Positions 6,250-13,010 of a stretch of DNA of 17,498 bases are shown here, piece by piece. Under the pieces are notes generated by a model, which made no database searches, was not told where the DNA came from, and was given only the letters and a program-made list of their open reading frames with translations. This DNA comes from DATKYK01 sp034430255 (GTDB taxonomy: Bacteria; Chloroflexota; Dehalococcoidia; E44-bin15). The position numbers were made by a program, and so were the translations under genes. The stretch covers positions 1 through 17,498 of the forward strand of contig DAOUEU010000062.1 in assembly GCA_034430255.1 (NCBI GenBank), in the 5' to 3' direction. How positions within the stretch are numbered: position 1 is the first letter of the stretch; every line of letters begins with the position of its first letter.

Positions 6250-7689
6250 ATGGTAAAGGAAAAGGTACTTCTGACCGGCGCATCGGGCTCTATGGGAGGC
6301 GAGGCCTTCAAAGAGCTACTCAGGAGAAGAGACCTCTACGACACCGTTCTTCTGCTCAGACCCTCCACGAAAAACAGGAAGGCCTTTGCCAAGTATGAGG
6401 GGCAGGAAGGTATAAAAATCGTCTGGGGGGATTTATCAAATGCCGATGACGTACTGGAGGCGGTCAACGGAGCAGATCACGTCCTCCATCCGGCAGCGTT
6501 CATCTCCCCGGCGGCGGACTACAACCCGCCACTGTGCAGAAAGACTAATACATGCGGCACCGAAAATATCGTTGAAGCGATCAAGAGGCAGCCAGATAAT
6601 GGCGACAATATACGGCTGGTCAGCATCGGGTCGGTCGCTGAATACGGAGACCGCCTCCCGCCGGTTCAATGGATCAAGGTCGGCGACCCGCTCAAACCAA
6701 GCGTTGGTGACTACTACGCCACAACGAAAATGGGTGCGGAGAGGGCGGTAATAGAATCGGGCTTAAGATACTGGGCCATAATGCGGCAGACCTTTATCGC
6801 CATCCCTGCTGTATTCTCTCTTATGGATCCCATCATGTACCACCAGCCCCCCGATACTCACATCGAACTCATAACCAGCGAGGACGCAGGATACGGGCTT
6901 GTGCAAACCCTCGAGTGCCCCGACGATTTTTACGGCAGGGTATACAATATGGGAGGTGGCCCCTCATGCAGGATACTCTACAGCGATTATCTAAGGGAAT
7001 TTATGAATATATTCGGTCTGGGGGATTACCGAAAGATACTGCCCCGCAACTGGTTCGCTATAAGGAACTTCCACTGTGGCTGGTACGAGGACAGCTGGGT
7101 CCTCAACCAATACCTGGGTCACTGGCGGCAGTCATTCGAGGACCAGATACAGCAAGTGGTAGATGCCGCCCCGTGGTATTTGAAACAGGGTGGAAAGCTC
7201 GCCCCGGCTTTCCTGGCAAGACTTTTTATGAAGAGAATGGTAGACCCATTGAAATGGATTAAAAGCAACGACGTGGAGAAGATATGCGCCTTCTTTGGAA
7301 GCCGCCAGGTATGGGAGAACATCCCCGGCTGGGACGAGTATGTTGTCGAGGAAGAGGACAAGGAACGGAAAACCAGGGAGGACCCCCTAACCAAAGAGTA
7401 TACGCTAAAGGATATGCAGGATCTGGCCAAAGCCAGGGGCGGTGTGTGTCTGTCAACGCAGTATGTAGATATAAAATCGAAGCTTAAATGGAAATGCGGC
7501 TTCGGACACGAGTTTGATGGCACCCCCAGGCTTATTCTATCAGGGCACTGGTGCCCTGAGTGCGTGCCCCCACCGTGGAACTGGGATGCCATAGCCAGGG
7601 TCGACCCGGCCGTAGCCGATTTCTACTACTACAACCACGATAAAGACGAATCTCAGTGTGTTGAGTATTTATACTGCCCCCACGAATGA
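6250..7689 (+). CDS. NAD-dependent epimerase/dehydratase (extended SDR) with C-terminal zinc ribbon
   Basis: The 479-residue protein begins with a Rossmann-fold dehydrogenase of the extended SDR class. The dinucleotide motif TGASGSMGG is at 9-17, an acidic residue ends the strand in WGDLSNADDV near 59-68, and VLHPAAF is near 78-84. VSIGSVAEYGD lies near 124-133 and the catalytic pair is Y156 and K160 in YYATTKMGAER. The substrate is not readable. A Trp-rich region follows (265-365). Residues 405-440 then form a treble-clef-like ribbon with C416, H420, C435 and C438 in WKCGFGH...HWCPEC. That pattern is known from small zinc domains of the DUF4379 type. The start has AAAAGGAT upstream. The stop is only 5 nt before a rhomboid gene, suggesting an operon. 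The SDR part is sure, the zinc ribbon likely. Confidence 0.85.
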   Translation: MVKEKVLLTGASGSMGGEAFKELLRRRDLYDTVLLLRPSTKNRKAFAKYEGQEGIKIVWGDLSNADDVLEAVNGADHVLHPAAFISPAADYNPPLCRKTNTCGTENIVEAIKRQPDNGDNIRLVSIGSVAEYGDRLPPVQWIKVGDPLKPSVGDYYATTKMGAERAVIESGLRYWAIMRQTFIAIPAVFSLMDPIMYHQPPDTHIELITSEDAGYGLVQTLECPDDFYGRVYNMGGGPSCRILYSDYLREFMNIFGLGDYRKILPRNWFAIRNFHCGWYEDSWVLNQYLGHWRQSFEDQIQQVVDAAPWYLKQGGKLAPAFLARLFMKRMVDPLKWIKSNDVEKICAFFGSRQVWENIPGWDEYVVEEEDKERKTREDPLTKEYTLKDMQDLAKARGGVCLSTQYVDIKSKLKWKCGFGHEFDGTPRLILSGHWCPECVPPPWNWDAIARVDPAVADFYYYNHDKDESQCVEYLYCPHE

Positions 7690-7694
7690 TATAG

Positions 7695-8279
7695 ATGCCT
7701 TACTCAAGCTATCGCCGTTATGCCGAGGCCTCCGTACTTGTCCTGATAGCCATAAACGTTGTTCTCTATATAGCGACGCTTGCCGACCCCGACCTCGTCT
7801 ACACCCTCGGTCTACAGCCGTCAACATGGATGGAAAGGCCCTGGACCCTGATAACCAACCTCTTCATCCACGGTGGCCTATGGCACATCGCAGCCAACAT
7901 GCTCACCCTGTACTTTTTCGGAAGGTACCTCTGCATGTTGGTCGGAGACGCCCGGTTCCTCACCCTTTACTTCCTCGGCGGGATAGCGGGCAACTTCTTA
8001 TACATACTGCTATCCTCATCCGACGCGGTGGTTATAGGCGCATCGGGAGCCATCTTTGCCGTAGCCGGGGCACTTACCCTGATGGCACCCAAGCTGAGGG
8101 TTTTTATATTCCCCATACCGGCCCCCCTCCCCCTCTGGGTCGCGGTCATCGGCGGCTTCGTCATACTCTCCCTTTTCCCCAACGTGGCGTGGCAGGCCCA
8201 CCTCGGCGGCCTCGCCGTGGGCCTGGCAGCGGGCTATTTCTTAAAAAGTCGCAAGCGCAACATAATGTTCTTCCGCTAG
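7695..8279 (+). CDS. Rhomboid-family intramembrane serine protease
   Basis: Rhomboids cut membrane proteins within the bilayer. The 194-residue product has about six hydrophobic segments, starting with VLVLIAINVVLYIATL near 14-29. The catalytic serine is S117 in the GASG motif (115-118) and the catalytic histidine is H169 in WQAHLGGLAVGL. The conserved H64 and N68 in GLWHIAANML, which help form the oxyanion hole, are present. The enzyme therefore looks active. It begins 5 nt after the stop of the SDR gene with no clear ribosome binding site, so translation may depend on the upstream gene. Its substrate cannot be told; lipoproteins encoded just downstream are one possibility, but only by proximity. 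Confidence 0.93.
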   Translation: MPYSSYRRYAEASVLVLIAINVVLYIATLADPDLVYTLGLQPSTWMERPWTLITNLFIHGGLWHIAANMLTLYFFGRYLCMLVGDARFLTLYFLGGIAGNFLYILLSSSDAVVIGASGAIFAVAGALTLMAPKLRVFIFPIPAPLPLWVAVIGGFVILSLFPNVAWQAHLGGLAVGLAAGYFLKSRKRNIMFFR

Positions 8280-8353
8280 CCTGACAGTAAGCTGCAATCA
8301 GTATATAAACCATTTAAAGAGGGGTTTGGGCAACCCTATCACGAGTGGAACGG

Positions 8354-9439
8354 ATGAAAAAGCATAACGCGTTCAACCTGCTCACAGCCACTATACTGAT
8401 AGCAAGTGTAGTTTTCACCGGCTGCACCGGGGAGGTGGCAGCCCCAGAGCTGAAAGTCCTTATTGTCCACTCATATCATGAGGGCTGGGACTGGAACCAG
8501 GAGGTCCAGGCAGGTACCGTGGAGGGGCTTTGGCGTCAGGGGTACACGGAGTCCGAGGAGTATGAACTGCAAACGTTCTATATGGACACCAAAGTCACCT
8601 ACACCACATTAGAGCAGATACAGGAGCGCGCCTCGCTCGCCATAGACCTTATAGACGAGTTCGATCCCGATATAGTGTTCGTAAACGATGACAATGCCCT
8701 CAAATACGTCGCCGTCCCCTATGTAGTAGCACATCCCCAGAGCAAACTACCCTTCGTCTTCACCGGCGTTAACGTGGACCCAAGCATATATGGGCCTATC
8801 GAGAGCCTGGACAGCCCCGGCGGCACCATCACCGGTGCGCTGGAACGCTTCCCCTACTACGAGGCCTTCTCCCTTGCCAAGACTATCTCCCCCAACGCAT
8901 CGACGATCTTGCTGCTGGCAGATTCCAGCCCCAGCTCCACTTTCGTTGTCGATGCATTTCAGCAGCGCTACCTTGATGTGGTAACCGATTCGCCCCTAAA
9001 TGTAACGGGCCCCATCCAGCTGGAGACATTTGAGGCATGGAAGGATACGGTTATCGAGTATCAGGCCAAGGTAGATTTCCTCGGCATAATGACCTATCAC
9101 CAGCTGAGGGACGACAGCGGGGACGTAATACCAGCCCGGCAGGTGGTGGACTGGACCGTGAAGAGCAGCGAGCTTCCCGAGATGGGCTTTCTCACCTTTC
9201 ACGCGTCAGACGGCTTCCTGGCGGCGGCAGGTGTGGACGGTTACAAGACGGGGATATACGGGGGTGTCCTCGGCGGCGAGATACTCGGAGGCATAGACCC
9301 CGGGAGCATCGCCATTATAGACCCGGGAGCGGTCGAGACCGCCTTCAACCTTGAGAGGGCGGAGATGCTGGGGATAGAGATACCGGCTACGGAGCTGGCA
9401 GCAGCGGATGAGGTTTTCCACACTATCCCCGCAGACTGA
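8354..9439 (+). CDS. ABC-type substrate-binding lipoprotein
   Basis: The 361-residue protein starts MKKHNAFNLLTATILIASVV and has a lipoprotein signal ending FTGC, with C24 the likely lipidated cysteine. The mature part resembles the ABC substrate-binding family (PF04392 type) with two Rossmann-like lobes. Visible features are LKVLIVHSYHEGWDWN near the N-terminus, FVNDDNALKYV and FVFTGVNVDPS, then STILLLADSSPSST at the start of lobe two and GFLTFHASDGFLAAAGVDGYKTG. No permease or ATPase gene is adjacent, so it is an orphan binding protein. Such proteins may also feed signalling. A GTG nine bases upstream (8345) is a possible alternative start. Without a clear ribosome binding site I chose the ATG, which gives a normal signal peptide. 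Confidence 0.75.
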   Translation: MKKHNAFNLLTATILIASVVFTGCTGEVAAPELKVLIVHSYHEGWDWNQEVQAGTVEGLWRQGYTESEEYELQTFYMDTKVTYTTLEQIQERASLAIDLIDEFDPDIVFVNDDNALKYVAVPYVVAHPQSKLPFVFTGVNVDPSIYGPIESLDSPGGTITGALERFPYYEAFSLAKTISPNASTILLLADSSPSSTFVVDAFQQRYLDVVTDSPLNVTGPIQLETFEAWKDTVIEYQAKVDFLGIMTYHQLRDDSGDVIPARQVVDWTVKSSELPEMGFLTFHASDGFLAAAGVDGYKTGIYGGVLGGEILGGIDPGSIAIIDPGAVETAFNLERAEMLGIEIPATELAAADEVFHTIPAD

Positions 9440-9544
9440 CATTTTTAAAACCTCACAAAGCCGCAAAATATGACAGCGATGTAAAGAAGACAGTCCCTTT
9501 CCACGATCTCTTTTACAGCGTAAATATTAACCCTAGCAGATTAT

Positions 9545-9578
9545 GAGGGGCTACCCGATAATGGATGGCCCCTCTCTT
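9545..9578 (+). terminator. Hairpin following the binding-protein gene
   Basis: GAGGGGC (9545-9551) pairs with GCCCCTC (9568-9574) around CTACCC-like loop sequence, then TCTTAT follows. The T-run is weak, so termination may be inefficient. The same arrangement, with a CTACC...GGGTGG inner part, recurs at 10345-10383 downstream of the next gene. Confidence 0.45.
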
Positions 9579-9645
9579 ATAGCCACAGCATTGACAACCT
9601 GTTCCCTCCGGAGTATCATCGCACCCACAAGGTAGGAGGTATGCA

Positions 9646-10305
9646 ATGAAAAAGACACGAATCGCCGTGGTAGTGTTATTGGGCATTATGCTGGTGTCAG
9701 GGTTGTCTTGCTGTGGAGGAAAGACGACATGGCAGTTATCCACAGTTATTGAGGGAGAGGGTCGCGTCTCACCAGTTGGAGGTATGTTTTTAGATGGGGA
9801 TGAGATAACGCTTACTGCCCTTCCTGAGTCAGGTTGGAGATTTGACCATTGGGGAGGCTATATCAGTGCGAGCGAAAACCCTATCACCATAACTATGGAT
9901 TCAGATAAAACAATATATGTATATTTTTCGTCCGGTACGATACCTACTCCCACACCAACACCAACTGGCGAACAGGCCTATAATTCCTGTAGAGATCAAC
10001 TTCAGACTGCGGCTGTCGCTTATGTGGCACATAATAGTTCTACCTCTGTAGACGACCTGCAAATAGGTGCTAACAATATACTCAACATTTGCCTGCTGTT
10101 GGGCAGTATTGCTGAAGGACTGTTACAAGAAGTGCCTGATGGTTGTTGTGTTCTAAACTGTAATCCTAGTGCTTTAAATTGCGACGGCTGCTTGTATTCC
10201 AACCACTACGAGTGGCGTATAGACGATAATGGAAACGTAGCTTCAGTTTGTCTAGGCGCCGGCTGCACTGCTGCTGGTAATGGCTACCAGGGTGTCTGGC
10301 CATGA
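9646..10305 (+). CDS. Lipoprotein with InlB-like repeat and Cys-rich pilin-like C-terminus
   Basis: The 219-residue protein starts with a signal peptide, MKKTRIAVVVLLGIMLVSGL, and C22/C23 could be the lipidated residue. Residues 29-94 match the bacterial InlB B-repeat type pattern: GEGRVSPVGG, then ITLTALPESGWRFDHWGG, then NPITITMDSDKTIYVYF. A Thr-Pro linker at 98-107 leads to a C-terminal domain (108-219) with nine cysteines. Its NSCRDQLQTAAVAYVAHN start and the DGC...HYEWRIDDNGNVASVC end resemble the globular part of type IV pseudopilins, but without the pilin membrane helix. The start has GGAGG at 9635-9639. The gene is visibly AT-richer than its neighbours, suggesting transfer. It probably sits on the cell surface; the role is unknown. 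Confidence 0.65.
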   Translation: MKKTRIAVVVLLGIMLVSGLSCCGGKTTWQLSTVIEGEGRVSPVGGMFLDGDEITLTALPESGWRFDHWGGYISASENPITITMDSDKTIYVYFSSGTIPTPTPTPTGEQAYNSCRDQLQTAAVAYVAHNSSTSVDDLQIGANNILNICLLLGSIAEGLLQEVPDGCCVLNCNPSALNCDGCLYSNHYEWRIDDNGNVASVCLGAGCTAAGNGYQGVWP

Positions 10306-10344
10306 TCATGATATAGAAATAGAGAAAATAGATACATCAAACAA

Positions 10345-10383
10345 GAGAGGGGGCTACCTTAGAATGGGTGGCCTCTCTTTTTT
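10345..10383 (+). terminator. Intrinsic terminator after the Cys-rich lipoprotein gene
   Basis: GAGAGG (10345-10350) pairs with CCTCTC (10372-10377), with an inner CTACC/GGGTG stem, and a run of six T follows (10378-10383). It is well placed 40 bp beyond the stop codon. It shares its inner sequence with the hairpin at 9545-9574. Confidence 0.8.
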
Positions 10384-10517
10384 ATATGCCAATCACTTAG
10401 TTAAAGCTAGTTCAAACGTGAAATGTTTCTGTATATTGTGACCATTCCACCCTGATTTCATCCCCACAGACGGGTAACACACGGTATCGTAAATTACGCT
10501 CCACCAGTAATCCAACA

Positions 10518-10664
10518 TGCCGCCTGCCAACGACAACACTGAGGATATAAATGGGAATACATATGATAGTGGTGGGGTATGTATTTATGGGTAGGTTGGA
10601 GCATCCGCTCCAACCCAGCCTGGAGCCGATGCTCCAGGCTACCCAATGGTTTCAACAGGCGGCA
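10518..10664 (+). repeat. Twin-hairpin element bounded by inverted repeats
   Basis: TGCCGCCTG (10518-10526) is the exact inverse of CAGGCGGCA (10656-10664), bounding a 147-bp non-coding segment. Inside, GGTTGGAGC/GCTCCAACC (10594-10602, 10607-10615) and AGCCTGGAGC/GCTCCAGGCT (10617-10626, 10631-10640) form two adjacent hairpins with four-base loops. The two hairpins are near reverse complements of each other in the GGAGC(atc/cgat)GCTCC core. This looks like a short non-autonomous mobile or palindromic intergenic repeat. No second copy is in the window, so the family status is an inference. Confidence 0.5.
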
Positions 10665-10843
10665 GTTGTAATACGCGCCGCAGGCTTAAACTGTCATTGC
10701 TCGGCAATCCCCACGTTGTCATGCTGAACTTGTTAAGGAATGCTGTTCAGTATTAGAAAACATGGGATTCAAAGGTGTCATAAGATAGGAAATTTCTCTA
10801 TCCGTCCATACATGCTGGGAAAGATATAGGCTCGCAGTTACTT
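10665..10843 (+). other. Gene-free stretch beyond the trmA-maf fusion stop
   Basis: I find no gene here. A segment near 10717-10755 (TGTCATGCTGAACTTGTT and a following GCTGTTCAG) has the look of the common CATGCTGAA-type dispersed repeats of bacterial genomes. It is a single decayed copy. No intrinsic terminator for the minus-strand gene ending at 10844 was found. Confidence 0.35.
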
Positions 10844-12712
10844 TCATAAGTGATCGCCCACCAACCCACCACTCCCCTCGCACTCCTGGCACTGTGTCGG
10901 CAGCGCCCACAGGGGCGGCACCCTCAGCGAAACGCCAGCCTCCCTTAGCATCCCCGCCAGGGTGCAGAGCGGTAGCCCCACCACGTTGAGGTAGCAGCCG
11001 TCCACCCGCTCCGCCGGCCTGAAATAGGGGTCCTGGATGCCGTATGCCCCGGCCTTGTCCAGAGCGTCACCGGAAGCGATGTAGGCCGCGATCTCGTCAT
11101 CGGAGTAGCGGCGCATGGTGACGGTGGTGGCGGCGTGGCCGGTATGATATGTTCCCCCACTCAGCACCGCGACGCCGGTGACAACGGTGTGCTTGCCTCC
11201 CCTCAGACGAGACAGCATATCGCGCGCCTCCCCGGCATCGCGGGGCTTGCCCAATATGGTGCCGTCATGGACAACGACCGTATCGGCGGCAACCACCGTT
11301 TTCCCGCCCTTCATCCTGGCGATCGCCTCCGCCTTTTTGAGCGCAAGCTGCTCCGCCGCCCGTCCAACGTCCTCCGCATCGGCAGGGAGAGCCTCGTCCT
11401 CAGGCGGGGCGACCGCCTCGAAATCCAGGCCCAGGTAGAAAAGGAGCTCGCGGCGGCGCGGCGATGCCGATGCCAGCACTAGCTCGGGCGATACATCGCC
11501 CCGCACCAGGGTGGCGATGCACTCAACATGGTAGGTCTGGGGGAACATGTCCACCGGCTGCACCGCCGCCAGGCGATAGCCCCCCTGGCATAACACCTCA
11601 AGGTCGCGCACCAGGGTCGCCGGCTCGCAGGAGACATAGATCAGCCTGCGTGGAGAAAGCCGAACAAGCGCGGCGAGCGCGCTGCGGCGGCAGCCCGCGC
11701 GGGGCGGGTCGAGGATGGCGACATCGGGAACCACCTCAAGCCTTTGTAGCACCTCCTCCGCCCTCCCCTGGAGCATTTCAATGTTATCCAGCCCGGCCAT
11801 ATTGAAAGCGGCATCCTCTACCGCCGCTGCCGAGTCCTCGATGGAGACCGCCCTGCCGACCAGGGGGGCGAGCAGAGCGGCGAAGGTGCCCACCCCGGCG
11901 AAGACATCGATTAGAAGCCCAGTGCCATCGGGGCGGATAGAGTGACGGAGCAGCCCGACAAGCCTCTCCGCCTGATGTGTATTCACCTGGAAGAAGGAGG
12001 GGGAGGCGATGCGAAAGCGCCGCCCCAGGAGCTCCTCCTCATAGGAGGGCTGTCCCGATTCGATCACCGGAAGCTTTGGCTGGATGAGCCACTCCCCGGT
12101 GTTAGCCCCGTAGCGCATCGCCACCTGGCTGGCACCGGCACACCTCCCCTGCAGCGCGGCGAGAGTGGAGTTGATCCAAGGGTCCATCAGGTGGCAGAGA
12201 TCGATGGGGATAAAATCACCGCTCTTTTTGTGGACAAAGCCCAGCTGCCCCAGGGGGTTAACGGAGAAGCGGGCGTGATTTCGGTAGTACCACGGCTCGG
12301 GGGAGGGCAGGGTTTCCAGCACCGGGGCGTCGGGTAGATTGCCCCGCTCCGTAAGCTTCCGCTCCACCATCCCCTTCTTGAGCACCAGCTGAAAGGGGTA
12401 ATCGATATGCTGCCACTGGCAGCCGCTGCACCTGCCGAAGTACGGGCAGCGTGGCGCTATGCGGTGGGGCGACTGCCTTATGAGCTCCACCACCTCGCCC
12501 ACAATGTGGCGCTTCCCCCGCCTACCCAGCACCACGGCCTCCTCGCCGGGGATGCCATTGGCGGCGAACACCAGATCGCCATCGTGCCGGGCGAGGGCGT
12601 CGCCCTGCGGCGCGATGTCGGTAAAGCTTACCCTCAGCCGCTCCTCTGGAACCATTTTTTCACCCTTTTTTGCACTATTGAAATCAGGCCTGTTCCCTTC
12701 AGAATTAGTCAT
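10844..12712 (-). CDS. RlmD/TrmA-type RNA m5U methyltransferase fused to Maf nucleotide pyrophosphatase
   Basis: One uninterrupted 622-residue frame encodes two enzymes. Residues 21-404 form an SAM-dependent uridine C5 methyltransferase: a TRAM RNA-binding domain to about 80, then Fe-S cluster cysteines C89, C95, C98 and C173 in RlmD spacing. FFQVN is at 240-244, SAM motif DVFAGVGTFA at 269-278, DPPR at 335-338, catalytic C362 in SCEPAT and the base E397. Residues 409-600 form a Maf house-cleaning pyrophosphatase: LASASPRRREL at 413-423, catalytic D477 in AADTVV, LGKP near 487, LRGGKHTVVTGVA near 503-515 and DKAGAYGIQ at 552-560. A short CQEC-bearing tail follows. Both enzymes look intact. 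ATG at 12712 is used. An ATG at 12655 (M20), with AAAGGGTG upstream, is an equally good start. The gene appears monocistronic. Confidence 0.9.
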   Translation of the reverse strand: MTNSEGNRPDFNSAKKGEKMVPEERLRVSFTDIAPQGDALARHDGDLVFAANGIPGEEAVVLGRRGKRHIVGEVVELIRQSPHRIAPRCPYFGRCSGCQWQHIDYPFQLVLKKGMVERKLTERGNLPDAPVLETLPSPEPWYYRNHARFSVNPLGQLGFVHKKSGDFIPIDLCHLMDPWINSTLAALQGRCAGASQVAMRYGANTGEWLIQPKLPVIESGQPSYEEELLGRRFRIASPSFFQVNTHQAERLVGLLRHSIRPDGTGLLIDVFAGVGTFAALLAPLVGRAVSIEDSAAAVEDAAFNMAGLDNIEMLQGRAEEVLQRLEVVPDVAILDPPRAGCRRSALAALVRLSPRRLIYVSCEPATLVRDLEVLCQGGYRLAAVQPVDMFPQTYHVECIATLVRGDVSPELVLASASPRRRELLFYLGLDFEAVAPPEDEALPADAEDVGRAAEQLALKKAEAIARMKGGKTVVAADTVVVHDGTILGKPRDAGEARDMLSRLRGGKHTVVTGVAVLSGGTYHTGHAATTVTMRRYSDDEIAAYIASGDALDKAGAYGIQDPYFRPAERVDGCYLNVVGLPLCTLAGMLREAGVSLRVPPLWALPTQCQECEGSGGLVGDHL

Positions 12713-12800
12713 CCCAGGGGCCCTTTAGCAGAAACCCGATATCCGCCACTCATTCTACTGCCCTAAAAGGCAACCTTCTTTTGTCATATTCGATTCTTTA

Positions 12801-12904
12801 GAGATTTCTGAAATAGTCCCAATCAACCCCCTAAGTCCCCCAGTCTTGGGGGACTTTTTAAAGCTGCCCCGATACAATCGGGGCACCTCTTTTTCAGCAG
12901 TCTC
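12801..12904 (-). repeat. MITE-like inverted-repeat element, copy C
   Basis: Read on the minus strand this copy begins GAGACTGCTGAAAAAGAGGTG and ends GACTATTTCAGAAATCTC, matching copies B and D. It is 104 bp because the GGGGGTCTGGGGG...CCCCC module is missing. The bordering five bases on the minus strand are TGAAG and TAAAG, an imperfect direct repeat. On the plus strand, GTCCCCC/GGGGGAC followed by TTTTT (about 12834-12861) has terminator form. It lies about 90 bp upstream of the methyltransferase-Maf gene. Confidence 0.7.
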
Positions 12905-12945
12905 CTTCATACAACCGCTTTAAATTATAGCGGCTTCGTTCAGTA

Positions 12946-12987
12946 TAAAAAAGTCGCCTCCCCATTGCGAGAACGGAGAAGCGACTT
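12946..12987 (-). terminator. Intrinsic terminator of cooS
   Basis: On the minus strand AAGTCGC (12987-12981) pairs with GCGACTT (12957-12951). The stem is extended by CTCC/GGAG and followed by a run of T. It begins 24 bp after the cooS stop codon and would end a monocistronic cooS transcript. Confidence 0.85.
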
Positions 12988-13010
12988 AGATAATCGAACT
13001 CTGTAAAGGG

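Noticed and set aside
7658..8284. 208-residue Arg/Pro/His-rich plus-strand frame
   Set aside because: It overlaps the rhomboid gene in another frame; the rhomboid frame has the catalytic motifs and membrane segments.
10717..10760. CATGCTGAA-type repeat
   Set aside because: Only one decayed copy is here, so it cannot be shown as a repeat from this window.
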